DNA of 64,000 nt from Verpa conica (GCA_033030425.1 JAUFSD010000007.1:62001-126000); one strand, 5' to 3'. Positions 35,101 through 48,402 are shown, counted from the stretch's first letter. The notes: generated from the sequence alone by a model not told the origin. A program made the numbers and translations.

Positions 35101-38100
35101 TGTTGGGTGTAGTACACAGAATCCCGAGATACAATAAGATCTGAATTATAGGGTCCCCTAAATAGCTAAATAAAAAACTTTCCCGAAAACCTGTAAGGCT
35201 ATCAGATACTACTATTGGTTACTTTAGTGATCTGTGGGGTAATCACCCCCTCAAAAGAGTAATGCTGGTCCTTCGCTAATTTCGATCCCATATGCCCTGA
35301 GCGTATCTTGATATGATACCAGGCCAGTTGTAAATGATAAGTCGCACCACTTAGCGAACACGACTGGCAGGCTATCATCTGTAGACGACCTGGGCCGCGC
35401 TGTAAATAACCGTCTATTGAAACCGCTAGGCGGTGGTCTCACAAGAAATCTAAAATCCCACTGGTTGGCTTAAGCCCCCCTGTACTACAGTGTAGCTTAT
35501 ATCGATCCCGGGGCTAGTTAGTTTATTCACAAGTGCGGGAAATACCGAGTGAGAAACGGTGAATCATATATTCTGCTTTACACGAAAACTCTTTGCCGAT
35601 ATAAAATACACATGGCTGATCTCTCGAACATATGCTCCCTACTAATCTCGTAGATTATCTGTGCACTAGCCTATATTCCGCTTTCATGTTTTCATTACGG
35701 ATATATTTGCCGTGCGCTCAGTGTCTCGTTAAGCTGAGAATGTTGAAGGCATTGATTCTAGGTGTAGTACCAAGCTTCATAGCTGTTCAATATCCTTGTC
35801 TAGACTTTAAAACATATAATTTTTAGACTAGGCCGGGCCGTGTGCGGGAAGATTGAGAGTGAAATTCCAGGAAGTCCATACCTCTACACACTCCGGCCAG
35901 CACAGGGAAATGGCTCAGCTCGGGTATACGGCGCAGCTTGAGGTCCTGGGAAAGTGAAACTTGCTATCTGTATTGTATACGTACCCCATATTGACACTGC
36001 CTCATTCCTATTGGACTCCTAGCTTGGTCAAAACCTGTCTTGTAAAGATAGTTACACCATAACTGAAAACTCCCAGCTTTTGAATTTTGAATTTGTATAG
36101 GAGAATACTATGCAGTTGTATTTAGAGACACTTTTAGATTTAATTATAACTTTTGGCGTTGGAATTCATAGTGAGATTGGGACTACTGAGGGGATTGTTA
36201 GCAAGACAAGCAGAACTTCATTTTGCTTCTGAAACCTCACTTTGATCTTTTGAGAACGATGGATAACCGATGTTGGGGTACGGCAGTTTACCACTAAAGG
36301 ATAAAAGTCTCAAAGTGACACATGCGCCTCATGACTTGTATAGCTATCAAGACATATGAAGGCTTGGGCGCACCTGTGGGGGGTGGGGAGGTACGCAATG
36401 TTTTAGGCGTGAAGATAATGAACTGTATAACACAAAGACTTGGGGATCCCAACGCTGTGTTACTTTTCTCGGCGTTGGGACTCCCGCGCCACACCTTTTA
36501 TCCAGTTGTTCCTTTCCGTTCCTCTCGTGACGTGCATCCTCTGCGAGAGCAACCGTTTATATGATACAAAGAAACGCCACAAACACCTCTAGACGACTAG
36601 CGGCGCCAGTACTTGAGCGTTTCTGGGATCCGGCAACCCGGGAGCGCCTGTCGCACCCCACGGGGTAGTGATTTGTTGAACTCCGCCCTGCCAAGAGGTA
36701 AATGAACTGAATTTCTGGAACTGACTAACGGCACATACGTACAGAAGTGAAAGACATGGCGTTCTCTGTTGCCATGTTCCGGTAGCCCTAGACGGCTAGC
36801 TACGAGTGTAAAATGAGAAACAATAGTCACCCGCAGCACTCAATTATATGCGTATGTAGTTACACATTCTAACTTACAGTCAGGTTCACTATTGGCATTG
36901 GGGAGGGCCTTATCTTTACACATTGTGTCTTGATTCTATGATCAGTGCTCAATACGGTATCTATTGCCGTACTGGCGCAATATATAAATTTGTGGAAATG
37001 AGAACTAAAATCTTGTGAAATGGGTTGATTGCAAAAAAAAAAACCCCTCTATTTAGTGTTCTAGACTTCGATTGTAGTACAGACTTTCGACCATCGTGAT
37101 AACTAAGACTAGATATTCTCATATAGACCCTAGTAATTCTAAACTTTATTGCGGGGTATTGATCATTTGCTATTGCCGACTTCCAGGCGTCCGATTAGGA
37201 TTCCATATTATGGATTCTTGGACACATGTACTGTACACGTACTACCATCTTATCGTATAATCTGTTGGTGTTGATTTTCTTACGCATTCAAATTTAGCTA
37301 AAGGTAACTCTGTGCTTTTCAGACGAGAACATCGTAGAGTCCTAGATGTATATAGTTGAGAGGCCGTTTATGTGCATGATTTACTACCCACGCTCATGTG
37401 GAAGGGGTAGAGTTTTAGAGAATACATCACATGGTGTCTTCTTGTAGTTTCTTAATAAATCCGACAGTAATACTAGAACCTCTTGTCAACTAGTCTTCGG
37501 CTTTGCCGAGTTATTCCCTAATTATTGCGTGTATGGATTTCAAGAACTGACCAGCTAATTCATAAGTAGTAGGAGAAAAAAAGGGAGCTTTCAATTAGGA
37601 TAAACCTGCTGGTGGTAAAGAGGGGCGTCGATACTGGGAAAGTACACTACCTATAAATAAGGCACTAGAAAAATAACAATAATGTAGAAATGCGCTGATG
37701 AGTCCTGCGAGTTTTTGTATGAAGTCTTCAACTAGAAGGGAGGAAGGATTTTAGGCATGAATGAAGAGAATCTGCTGTCTATATCTACTAGCTCAGCCTT
37801 GACAGGGACGGGACTCAGGGGAACTTGAAATTAATGAGGGGAGTGATGGGGTTGAACCTGGATGACAGGGACTTGTCCGGAAAAACCATAGCTATCTCCC
37901 CGCTGATACTGCAAATCCGTCATTCCACCGTTGACCCCATACATAAATTGTCCGATTAAAATACTTTCATGGTTTATTAGTACCTCGTGGTTGTTATTAT
38001 ATTAGCTAAATTAAGTTTGACAGGAGCGCTTGCCGTCCGTCGGAATTTCGGTAGTTGGCTTTGTGGTTCGAGACGACACTGGAGGGTTTCTTTAGTATAT

Positions 38101-39561
38101 ACAAAATAGTCAACTTTTGTATGTCGTATCTTAGATTTCCAAGGAACTCGGAATCTACTCGGGTCATTTATATTAGACGCCAGAAAAGGACTAGTATTAG
38201 CAGGAAATGAAAATGTTTGATGGAGGTGTTTTCTAGATGGAATTTGAGGGTTATAGTGATTATGGAGTTATGCCCGGCCCGGGTCCGTACCCCAGATTGC
38301 CGTCGCAAAGAACGGGATCATATCCATGCCCAGATAATCCTAAAAACTAGAAGTCACCATATGACCACTACTTCAGCATGGTAAGACCTTTTGACGCGCG
38401 TTTGATGCATAGTGATATTATCTCTATCTAGGGGCTATAACTATGAGTGGGCTATTGGGGTTAAGGGAAGATATACTATGTTCAGGCTACCTAAACAAAA
38501 CTAAATCGAAGTAGCCAGTTCATGAGGGGCAAAACTTGTTCTTCGAGCGATGGAAACAAGAGAAGTTGGAAGCAGAAACCTAACAAGAACCACTAGAAAA
38601 ACGTCCAGGACTACAAACATGGTATTACTGAGCATATCTCAACTGGGTATAGTGTCGAGAACAACTGTCGCATTTAATCAATTTGATTCCTGTACTTGGA
38701 TGCTACTAGCTTAATCCCTACTCAACGCCGAAGCTACGGGTTCGAATTGCTTGGTATCCGTCAGTAGTTCAAACACCGGTACATACGGATACTAGAAGTA
38801 CCAATCTCCCCATAAGCACGGTTATTGCGGGGTGTAGACAAAATTCTCAGTGCTATTAGAGTGGAGCCCATGCGCAAAGGTCCCTGTGCGAAAACGCGAG
38901 TTTCTATAGCGCGTTGTGTGTGCGTGGCGTTTACCCCACGTTCGCTTCGGGTATATAGTTTTTCGGGATTTTCGGGTTCAGTTCCTTGGAACAACAAGCT
39001 TTTGCTGTGGCCTATGAACAGCCTGATTGTGCGCCGGACCTGCGTTGCGGATCTTCCTGCGCCGTCATTCCGAACCGGACGAGGGGATGCCACACAGTGA
39101 GAGTGCACTTGCTAGCAAAAAGCTCCGGTTGGGGTTTTTTTGTAAAAGTCTTAAGGGTTATTCCTCGTAAGAATCATCCTTGGTGTCACAGATATACCGT
39201 ACTTTCAATTATTAGCTTTTCTTTTCTTTTCTTTTCCTGCTTGTATCTGAGAATCAATGTCCTAGTACTATACCACTTTCATCTCTCCCGACTCCCCCAT
39301 ATATCCAAAAGCAGTCTTTTTGAATTTGCTTTAAAGAATGCATACCGTCATAACTAATTTCCCCAGCACAGACCCGCTAGCTGTGGGAATCCCGGGAAAC
39401 ATAAGGGAGTTGATCATAGACACCAGGAGGAGGGAAACGATATAAGATGACTGTATTGTCCACTTCTTGAGATATTTCCAGTTCATTAACAAGCACTACC
39501 AGGTAAAGGACGTCGAATAGTCCACCTACATTCCTTTTCCATCCTTTTCCATCCTTTTAGT
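32149..39561. other. Gene-poor block, 7.4 kb
   Basis: No gene could be supported. Short ORFs at 32414-32770, 35251-35442 (minus, no ATG) and 38761-39357 (both strands) look like chance frames or relics. The segment 38830-39100 is more GC-rich than its surroundings. Low-complexity features include a G run of about 12 across 34495-34506, a T/C tract near 34979-35003, TTTTC repeats near 39218-39236, and three CATCCTTTTC-like units immediately before the GH5 start codon. Confidence 0.5.
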
Positions 39562-41363
39562 ATGAAGACCGTTCTAGCAATCGCTGCTATTTCAGCGCTA
39601 CCAGCCTTAGTTGCTGGGCAGCAGACTGCTTATGGCCAATGTATGTTTGCTTTATAGACTCCTATTATCAGTCTTAAACGTTTGGAGTCTAAGCTAATGC
39701 GAATTCCAGGTGGTGGTGTGACATGGACTGGCATTACAACCTGTGTCAGCGGGTACTACTGCAGTAAAATCAACGATTGTATTTCGACACTGTTTCCTAT
39801 AGTACTATAGGGCCTCTTCTGACTTTGTTTTCATAGACTATTCTCAATGTGTTCCCGGAACTGCATCTACCACTGCCACTGCCACTGCCACGACCACTGG
39901 AGCTACCTCAACCAGCACTGCTTGCTCCGGGTCTTTGACCAAGTTCAAGTACTACGGTGTTAACGAGGTGGGTGGCGTAGTTAATCAAAATTATGTGTAC
40001 TGAGGATACTGACAGTTTTTGGAACAATAGGCTGGTGCTGAGTTTGGAAATCTGAACGTTCCTGGAGTTCTAGGAACTGACTACACATGGCCCACTACCA
40101 CCAGTATTGATGTATGTTATCATATACAGGAACTAGGTGAGATTTATTAGACTGATTATTGTGGTGATATAGTACTTTATGGCAAAGGGATTTAATACCT
40201 TCCGTATTGCCTTCCTCATGGAGCGTTTGATCCCTCCTGCCACAGGTCTCACCGGCGCTTTTGATGCTACTTATCTAGCTTCTATGAAGTCGGTTAGTGA
40301 CTCTTGTATTGGTTAACTCTGGGAATTCTAACTAACATGACTAGATCGCGACTTATATCACCGGAAAGGGAGGATGTATGCATAACCTAATTCCAACACC
40401 CATAGTTAACTCTCAATTTGAAAAAAACAGTCGACTGACAAAACAATTATTTTAGATGCAATCCTTGACCCCCACAACTTTGGTAAATTCCACAAAAATC
40501 CAAAATATGATAGTTTTAGTACTAACCATAACTCTAGGTCGTTATAACGGTGGAATCATCACTGATTACACTGGCTTTGGCACCTGGTGTAAAAACCTTG
40601 CTGCACAGTTCACATCAAACAGCAATATCATCTTCGGTATGTCTTCATCTCTTGATTCACTAGGGCTTACCTATACTCATACCTTGAATTTTAGATACCA
40701 ATAACGAATACCATGACATGGACCAAACCCTCGTCTTCAATCTCAACCAAGCCTGTATCAACGGAATCCGTGCCGCCGGTGCCACTTCCCAGCTCATTCT
40801 TATTGAAGGAAACTCATGGACTGGTGCCTGGACCTGGTACGAAACCCGTCCTATTACTATTTCGCCTCCTTAAGCCTATACTAACCCTTCTCCAAACTAT
40901 AGGGTATCGAGCGGAAACGCAGCCAGTTTACTCTCGCTGACCGACCCGAACAACAACGTCGCTTACCAGATGCACCAGTACCTTGACAGCGATGGTTCCG
41001 GTACATCCGAAGTCTGTGTTTCTTCCACCATTGGTGCAGAGAGAATTGCCGCTGCCACTGCTTGGCTCAAGGCCAACAACAAGAAGGGATTCTTGGGAGA
41101 ACTCGGTGCTGGTAGCAATGACGCTTGTATCGCCGCCGTTAAGGGTGCTCTTTGCGCGATGCAACAGAGCGGTGTCTGGATTGGTGCTCTGTGGTGGGCT
41201 GCTGGCCCATGGTGGGGAACGTAAGTTTTTTTCCCCAGAGACTCATATATTTTAATTTCTCAGGATACTAATGTATTTGCGTAGTTACTACCAATCTATC
41301 GAGCCACCAAGTGGTCCAGCTATTGCCAGAATCTTGCCAGAGGCGCTCGTCCCTTTCTTGTAA
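39562..41363 (+). CDS. Secreted GH5 endoglucanase with N-terminal CBM1, 391 aa, 11 exons
   Basis: Exons: 39562-39640, 39710-39778, 39837-39967, 40031-40111, 40173-40292, 40345-40375, 40456-40482, 40538-40636, 40695-40836, 40903-41220, 41285-41363; all phases close. A signal peptide ([20 protein letters not shown]) leads into a cellulose-binding CBM1 (YGQCGGVTWTG..TC...YYC....YYSQC), then a Thr/Ala/Ser linker. The GH5 catalytic domain follows ([38 protein letters not shown]). The likely acid/base Glu is in DTNNEYHDM (~residue 217) and the nucleophile Glu in [10 protein letters not shown] (~326). Hydrolyses beta-1,4-glucan outside the cell. The two smallest exons are 27 and 31 nt. Intact, ends TAA. 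Convergent with the F-box gene downstream. Confidence 0.94.
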
Positions 41364-41864
41364 AAGAACTGCTATTTTGAAGGTGCGAAGGTTAGGTGTA
41401 GTTGGGCATAAAAATTGTATTTTCTTGAGAGTTCTAGGTGTTTTTTGTATTATCGTCATAAAATTGAAGTTAAATCTATGGCTATTGAAAACCGGGAAGA
41501 CCCGAGTTCCCAGCTAAGTACGAAGCGGGGAGAGTAGTAGTAATGAGGTACTTCTGGAAATCAGGCGCCACTAGCTGCTACTAGACAATCTTTTACTCAA
41601 ACAAGAAGTGAATAGTTTGAAGTTGAGGAATATTCATTCATTCACCTTAATTACGGTACCGTGGCGCAGTCCCCAGAGCCTAGGTTGTGTGGCTTATATA
41701 TAATTAAAGGACAAGAGTTTTAGGTTAGTCTGAAAGCACGAGGGGTAAATTAGAGCGCTAAAAGAAGAAAAGGGCTGAATGATTCTAAGGGGACTTAATG
41801 ACACGTGACTAACAGATCTTCAATTTCTAGAAATATCCACACTAAAGCCCACCGATTTCATACC
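41364..41864. other. Convergent 3' intergenic region
   Basis: Lies between the 3' ends of the GH5 gene and the F-box-ankyrin gene. Only terminators and UTRs are expected. No distinctive motif seen. Confidence 0.6.
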
Positions 41865-43418
41865 TCAACAAAGCCGTAACTCCCAGAATTCCCTAGCAAA
41901 CCTGTACATAGTACCCTTATCCTTTTCCCTCTGGAGTCGATTAACCAATGATATATTTGGTATATCCATGATACATCTTTCTGGATGGTGGAGCACCTCA
42001 TCCACGACCCATTCCGGCATTCCCCGGCCACGGTTATCCCTATCTGTGATAGCAGCCCCATTATCCAACAGAATTTTGACAGTAGCCACATGCTTATAAC
42101 TTCCAGCTTGTAGAAGTGGTGTTTTCCCCTCCTTATCCCGAATATTAATATCAGAACCTTTCTTTAGTAACATCCTAACCATCAATACATCTCCCCACTT
42201 TGCAGCAAGATGAAGTGCGGTGACACCACAATCATTCACATTATCTAAAGCGACCTTCTTCCACAACAGCAATCTAAAGACCCCGGTACATTTGTACCGT
42301 GTTGCCAGGTGGAGGGGCGTGTTTCCGCTTTGATCTCGGGCATCTGTATTGGCACCGGCCTCGATCAAAATCCGTACAACTCTCGAGTGGCCAGATTTTG
42401 CAGCCCAATGAAGTGGTGTAAGTCCGTTGATATCACTGGCGTTCATGTTGGCATTGTTCTCCAAAAGTAATGAAGCAACCATGGCGGAGCCGGAGCTCGC
42501 TGCAAGGTGGAGTGAAGTCTTTCTTTTGTATCCTTGAGCATCAACCTTAACACCGTTACGCAATTGAATCTCAGCCAGCTCCCTGTCCTCGATACATGCC
42601 GCAAAGTGTAGCCCCGTGTTTCCCTGATGATCCTCAAAAGTTGAATTGCCATATTTAAGCAATAAACGGGTCATTCTCTGCCGATCAACTTCATCAGAGT
42701 CTCCATCTTCCTGTACAGGAACCAAGACCCTGTCTCCAACCAGAATTCCCCGCAATGCATCAGATAACCCCTTAGCTCCATGTTCGAGAAGAGTTTTTAC
42801 TAGGCGGTCCTGCTTATTGCGTGCAGCAAAATAAAGTGGTGTCACGCCATTTACTACCTCGTTCACATCAGCCCCTAACTCTAATATCTTACTAACGACT
42901 CTATCTGGAGTATTGCGGCTATAAGCTACGCAATAAAGCACACGATTCCCTGCAATATTCGCCCCATTCTCCAGGAGTAACATGCTTAAGGTCACGTAAC
43001 CCCTGTTCAGGGCATACTGTAAACCTGGCGATTCCCAACCATGGGAATGAGGGGTCCTAGTGGACACAATAAGGTTGGGACCTTTCTCTAGCACCAGTTG
43101 GACTGCATCTTCATTAGACATTGTGTATTCATTTGGCCCCACGTCCTGCGGGGGCATGTGCCGACGCAGGACGATAGCATAGCCTGCACCTCTCTCCACC
43201 AACTGCCTAACCATCTTTTCATCTCTGGTAGCAGCAGCCCAGAGGAGGGCGTTGATTCTATATTCCTCAGACGCGGCGAAATCGCGGAGACGGGGAATTA
43301 GGAGGTTCGCAAAACGCCGATTGGTTCGAATTAGGGAGTAGATAGTTTTTGGTTTCCGAGGCGAAAGCGATTCAACTATAATGAAAAGAATTTCGTTCGG
43401 GAGATCTGTAAGAGGCAT
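41865..43418 (-). CDS. F-box-like/ankyrin-repeat protein, 517 aa
   Basis: One uninterrupted frame from ATG 43418. The first ~45 residues (MPLTDLPNEILFIIVESLSP..., NRRFANLLIPRLRDFA) match an F-box-like domain, which recruits proteins to SCF ubiquitin ligases through Skp1. From about residue 55 follow ten or so ankyrin repeats (INALLWAAATRDEKMVRQLV, GLTPLHWAAKSGHSRVVRIL, GNTPLHLATRYKCTGVFRLL). After the last repeat is a short tail (EVLHHPERCIMDI...FAREFWELRLC). The likely role is substrate recognition for ubiquitylation, with ankyrins binding the target. Unlike the other ankyrin proteins here it has no membrane segment and no insert between repeats. Confidence 0.85.
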   Translation of the reverse strand: MPLTDLPNEILFIIVESLSPRKPKTIYSLIRTNRRFANLLIPRLRDFAASEEYRINALLWAAATRDEKMVRQLVERGAGYAIVLRRHMPPQDVGPNEYTMSNEDAVQLVLEKGPNLIVSTRTPHSHGWESPGLQYALNRGYVTLSMLLLENGANIAGNRVLYCVAYSRNTPDRVVSKILELGADVNEVVNGVTPLYFAARNKQDRLVKTLLEHGAKGLSDALRGILVGDRVLVPVQEDGDSDEVDRQRMTRLLLKYGNSTFEDHQGNTGLHFAACIEDRELAEIQLRNGVKVDAQGYKRKTSLHLAASSGSAMVASLLLENNANMNASDINGLTPLHWAAKSGHSRVVRILIEAGANTDARDQSGNTPLHLATRYKCTGVFRLLLWKKVALDNVNDCGVTALHLAAKWGDVLMVRMLLKKGSDINIRDKEGKTPLLQAGSYKHVATVKILLDNGAAITDRDNRGRGMPEWVVDEVLHHPERCIMDIPNISLVNRLQREKDKGTMYRFAREFWELRLC

Positions 43419-45775
43419 ATCGAAAGATAAAGTCAGAGCGAGACTTCGTGTCTAAATGTGTATTTGTTTCCTCGAGGTAACGCTATGGTATCAACACTAT
43501 ACTCCTAATATTCTTAGCTAGGTGTTAGCTTCGGTACTTCGTTGTAATAAGTCAAAAGATGGGAACTTACAGGTGTTTTAAAGCGATATATGGGTGAGGT
43601 TTCGTAGTCATACCGGAAGACTACTACTTCAGCCTCAGATATATCGCGCAATCACTTTACCCTAAGCCCTAAAAAAAACCCTCCGCCAAAGCAGGCACAG
43701 CTTATGAAAATTAAACCGAACGCCTCACCACCTGGGCCCAGAAAAGATTCCTAGAGAAGACCGATACTCTAAATAGCGGATGGTTCTGCCTAAATTTTTG
43801 AGGGCTCTTAAAAATGTGAGGAAAATATGAGTACTTATAATTAATTCATTTATATGACGATTGTAAGCTTAATCGAGTGATCAATGATGGATGCGTTGTT
43901 ATTAACCTTTACTCTAAACAATTAGTGATTTATAAACCTTAATCTTATTTAATAACTAACTTAATTCAGAGCAGTTTTACAAACCTCTGATGTTTTTGTC
44001 AGTCTTTAACCGACATTGCTGTCCGAATCCTAGCTAAACTCAATAGCCACTAGACCACTTGAGCAGGGTCCTTTTCGATTGGTAAAATGCGAGACAAATC
44101 CCAAGAGGCTAAAGGGAATACCCCGCAATTGAACTTTCCGTTAGAAGTCTTGTGAGACCATGAAAAGGTAATATCCAAGTGGCAAAAGAAAAAATCTCTG
44201 TTATGTGTTATAGACAGCCAACTCGATAAGTGCCACAAAAAGTAATACCAGGTATAGCTCGGTGTTCTCCATGAATTTAAAGCAAGGCAAAGTCCCCCAC
44301 ATTTAGACTTTAAGCCAAGCATAATGCATTCAATCATGCCAAAGAATACCTTACCAGGGCGTCGGGAATTCGTGACGGGGAACAAACAACTACCACATGT
44401 CTATCTTGCAGCTTCCCATGTTAGGACCATATTACGTGTCTATTTAATAAGAATACTTTAGCTATAGCATCAAAGGGGCGGTGGATGCCGGGGCTACCGT
44501 AACAGTAAAACCTCCACGTCAGAGTCATTTTTATAAACTCAGTATATTTTATGTAATACCTCGTGTGGGCCCTAAAGCTTTGCCCCTTTTCTTGTAATAA
44601 TTATAGATAAAGGATTTCTTTTTCTCGCCCGCAATATTGTAGCGTCAGGTTATGTAAAACTAGTACCACCAGATTCCAGTCCCTTGGTCCTCATTAGCTT
44701 AGATGACAAAAGGGTCTTAAAAGTAGAATAGACATATCCAGAGTCTACCAGGGGCCTAGAGTGAGTCCCGAATCTTAGTAAACGACGAGAGATGCTAGAT
44801 CAACCCCCAAGCAGAATCCGGTGAGTCGAATCATTGCACATTCTTAACTGGTGGAAGAAATTTTTCAGCTGTACCAGAATGGATAAGAATTGCGCGAATT
44901 TCAATCATGCCGCATACTCTACCTAGGCCGGCAGGAAACCACACCACCACCCTCTTTCCCTGTAAAATCATAGTGTGCAAAGTGGGGCACGGCATGATTA
45001 TCATCACGAGAACGCCCCCCCCTCTCTTAATCTCATCTGATATGATCTAGCGCCAACAATCTAATCGCGATCCGATAAAAAACCGGAGTATGTGAGTGGG
45101 ATTTTCGAGGATTGCTAATTTGCGACCCCTGATTCGGTCGCACCACCATTCCTACTTGGGCAAGGGGAGCTGCGATATTGAGTGACAGGCGTCAGCTCGC
45201 TAGATGTCACCGCACAATCTGATCCGATGATAACTTTATCCTTGCGTGTTTCCTTTTTCCTTTTTCCCTAGCTATTCAAACCTCGTAATAAAATAAAAAA
45301 CTTTTTCTGATAGTCGATGGCGACTTTTCATACCCTCCCAATTAATCCAGACTTGGTAATCTTATCCTCTTCTAGGCACAATTAAGTGAAGATACAGAAA
45401 ATGATGCGCTCCGTGGAGAAATCATCTGGCAAAAATTCACCTTGTAGAACTTGAAACTACAAGCTTCAATTGGAGAGCTGGAGTGAAAATCCCGGCAGAT
45501 AAATTGCGTATGGAGCCGCCGTATCGGACAAGGTAGACTTTGTCCTTTCGTATGTAATATCTATACGGTCTAGATAATCTTCCCTGCAACTAACTACCTG
45601 CTCGAACCGGGGTGCATGGTCCGACCATTACACGAGGATCGCAAGACAACCCGAGTGCAGGAACAAAGGCGGTGGGGATTTTATATATATCGGGTTCCCC
45701 TCACGAGAGTTGCACGCCCTCTCTTTCAGTAGCCCTTCATCCAAGTTCACGAATCCAAACACAACTATACCCAAG
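43419..45775. other. Intergenic, divergent promoters
   Basis: Separates the F-box-ankyrin gene (minus) from the siderophore transporter (plus). A minus-strand ORF at 44050-44385 lacks an ATG near its start and any motif, so it is not accepted. An ATCTGATA motif at 45035-45042, similar to the fungal iron-responsive GATA site, lies ~735 bp upstream of the transporter. Confidence 0.5.
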
Positions 45776-47923
45776 ATGTCTGGGGAGTCAGGGAAGAACG
45801 ATCCTATCACCGCGGCTTCGGCCAGCAGTGACACCGCGTCTATCGAGAAAACAGCTGGTGTATCAAAAATCGAAGGAGTGACACTAGCATGGTCAAAGAC
45901 AGGCTTGTGGGTCGCGTGGGCGGGCATCATGCTGTTGGCTGTCGCAGTCTCTTTGGATTCGCAGACGATCTATTCCTATCAGCCGATGGCAACTTCAGCG
46001 TTCGCGGCGCATTCACTCATTGCGACGATCGGTACTGTTCAGAATATCATGTATGCTGTAACGAAACCGCCAGTTGCAAAGATTGCAGATGTATTTGGGT
46101 ACGGATTCACCTCTATCCCTTGGTAAATTGCATTAGCTTATTGAGCTCCGTGTTTAGTCGTTTCGAAGCCTTTACCGTCTCCGTCCTCTTGCTTACCCTC
46201 GGGTTTATTCTCGAGGCCGCCTCAAATGATATTGGAACCTTCTCAGCTGCTCAGATATTCTATGTCGCTGGTCAAGTCGGTATCCAGTTCATGCAGCAGA
46301 TTTTTGCAGCTGGTGAGTTATTGGGTCCTATATCTGTTTTCAGCACTTAGAGAGCTTGATTCACAAAATACAAGAGAACTATGCTAACCTACGACCAAAA
46401 ACTAGACACCACCAATCTCAAGTGGCGTGCCCTCTTCAATGCCCTCCCTCTAGCCCCCTTCCTCTTCACTACATGGTGTGGAGCGCCAATCGTAGAGCGA
46501 GTCTTAAGAGATAGTACCTGGCGTTGGGGTTATGGTTTGTCCTCACCAACTCCCGCACAAAACCTTCAAAGGGCTATATTAACCTCAGCCAATAGGAATG
46601 TACGCGATCATTGTTCCCGCCTGTGCAATTCCACTCTTGATCTCTCTCGGTTATCATCAGCGTAAAGCTTCTAAGGCTGGTGTGATCTCCAACAAGGACA
46701 AAAATAGCTCCCTGATGAGGCACCCAGTCGCCTTGTTCAACCAGCTTGATCTTTTCGGTCTCATCTTGTTCACAGCAGGTCTAACACTCGTCTTACTGCC
46801 TATGACCCTGGCTGCCAGGTACCCAGATAAATGGGCCAGTTCCCATATCATTGCGATGTTGGTCGTTGGTATTATCTGCCTACTTGCTTTCCCGGTGTGG
46901 GAAATCAAATTCGCAAAGACACCCATCCTATCATTAGATCTATTAAAAGACCGAACCGTTCTTGGTGGTTGTGGTGGTACGTACCCCTCTCCGTGCCCTA
47001 TTATAGTTAGCGACTCTAACGCATCAAAAAAACAGTCGTTTTCTTTGCATTCTGTGCTTTCTACATCTACCAGCCCTATTTCTACTCCTATCTCGTCGTC
47101 GTACGCGGCCACTCCTATAAAGCGGCCACCAATATTGTCCTCGCCTCCAGCTTTGCATCCACCGCTTCAGGTATCTTGATTGCCTTTGTTGTCAGATACA
47201 CTGGCAACTACAAGTGGGTCGTTGTCGCGGGTATCTGCATCAAGGTTATCGGTGGCGGACTTATGTTCAGATACCGTAATGTCGATTCCAGCCTCGCACA
47301 GCTAGTTATGGGTCAGGTCATCTTCGGTATCGGTACCGGTCTCTTGAACGTTATCCAAGTTGGTGTACAAGCAGCTGTGAAACACAAAGGTTAGTTCTAC
47401 AATTCCTCAAGCGTAGAGAGAGAGAGAGAGAGAGAGACATTAACATAGTCCCCTAAAAAGACGTTGCTTCCGTTACCGCCCTACTCGCTACTGGATACTC
47501 CGTTGGAGGTGCCGTCGGTGATTCCATTTCCGGTGGTATCTGGACCAGTAAGCACCCTCTCTTCACTCTATTCATCCCACACAACTAACAAATACCCCAG
47601 ATCTCCTCCCCCAGAAACTAGCACTCCATCTCCCAGACTCCTCACCAGCAGAGATTGCCTCGATCAAAGACAACTTTGTTGTAGCGAGCTCCACATATCT
47701 GATGGGATCTCCTGAAAGGATTGGTATCAATGCTGCGTACGATGATGTCATGCGTATCCAGCTCCTAGTGGCTTTGATTCTCTTGTGTGTCCCGCTGGCA
47801 TTCGTCGCTATTGTGAAGAATATCGATTTGAACAAGGCAGATGATCAGAATAATTATGGTGGTGTGGTTATTGGGAATAGTGGCCATGGCCGGGAAGATG
47901 ATGGTGTTGAGATGAAGAATTAG
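45776..47923 (+). CDS. Siderophore iron transporter (MFS, ARN/Mir type), 583 aa, seven exons
   Basis: Exons: 45776-46098, 46158-46312, 46406-46534, 46596-46976, 47036-47389, 47461-47547, 47601-47923; phases all fit. The start is set at the ATG of MSGESGKNDP, because the frame upstream has only TTG. Family-typical stretches are SLDSQTIYSYQPMATSAFA, PVAKIADVFGRFEAFTVSV, DTTNLKWRALFNALPLAPFL, WRWGYGMYAIIVPACAIPLL and YQPYFYSYLVVVRGHSYKAA. About 14 TMs are expected. Imports ferric siderophores at the plasma or vesicle membrane. Intron 5 contains a (GA)n microsatellite at about 47414-47437. Intact, ending TAG. Converges with the chitin-binding gene downstream. Confidence 0.92.
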
Positions 47924-48402
47924 AGAAGAGATTAAAGTGACAGATCGTCGATCATATTAAGCTTGAAGGGGTGAACATGGCCGTTCATAATGTAATTAGT
48001 AGTAATAAATAAAATCCCCACGTTAAGCACTGAGTTAGGCAAAGAGGGAAAAAAAGAAGGGTGGTCGTCTCATGCCCATATCTTGAAGGATCTCAAGATC
48101 AATCTTATCAGATGGACGATTATGTTTGATCAGTCCCTATCTCGGGGGCTTAGCCTGAAAGCCCAGTCAACAGTAACGTAACCCCCGAACAGACTCTCCC
48201 CTACATCCAGTAACATTGTGCGAGTGATACCCAATGAATTGCATTAAATTCCAATATATCAATACTAACTAGCAATTATGGAGTATTATCACCAACAACT
48301 GATACCATAGACTCATGAAATTCGCTCTACGGCTGGCTACCTACAAAAAGCCCCCGAATCCCATCAAGTAACATTACACTAGAGAATCCAACAGGTTTAT
48401 AT
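47924..48402. other. Convergent 3' intergenic region
   Basis: Lies between the 3' ends of the siderophore transporter and the chitin-binding protein gene. One TTATCAGAT (reverse complement of ATCTGATAA) is at 48105-48113. No ORF. Confidence 0.55.

Noticed and set aside
35251..35442. Minus-strand 63-codon ORF
   Set aside because: No ATG and no partner exon; at best a gene relic.
38738..38752. GGTTCGAATT as a tRNA B box
   Set aside because: No A box or pairing acceptor stem at the proper distance.
38761..39357. Overlapping ORFs on both strands in a GC-richer patch
   Set aside because: Both strands are equally open, and there is no recognisable domain or splice structure.
44050..44385. Minus-strand 111-codon ORF
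   Set aside because: Starts at TTG rather than ATG and has no motif, hydrophobic pattern or neighbour that makes sense of it.
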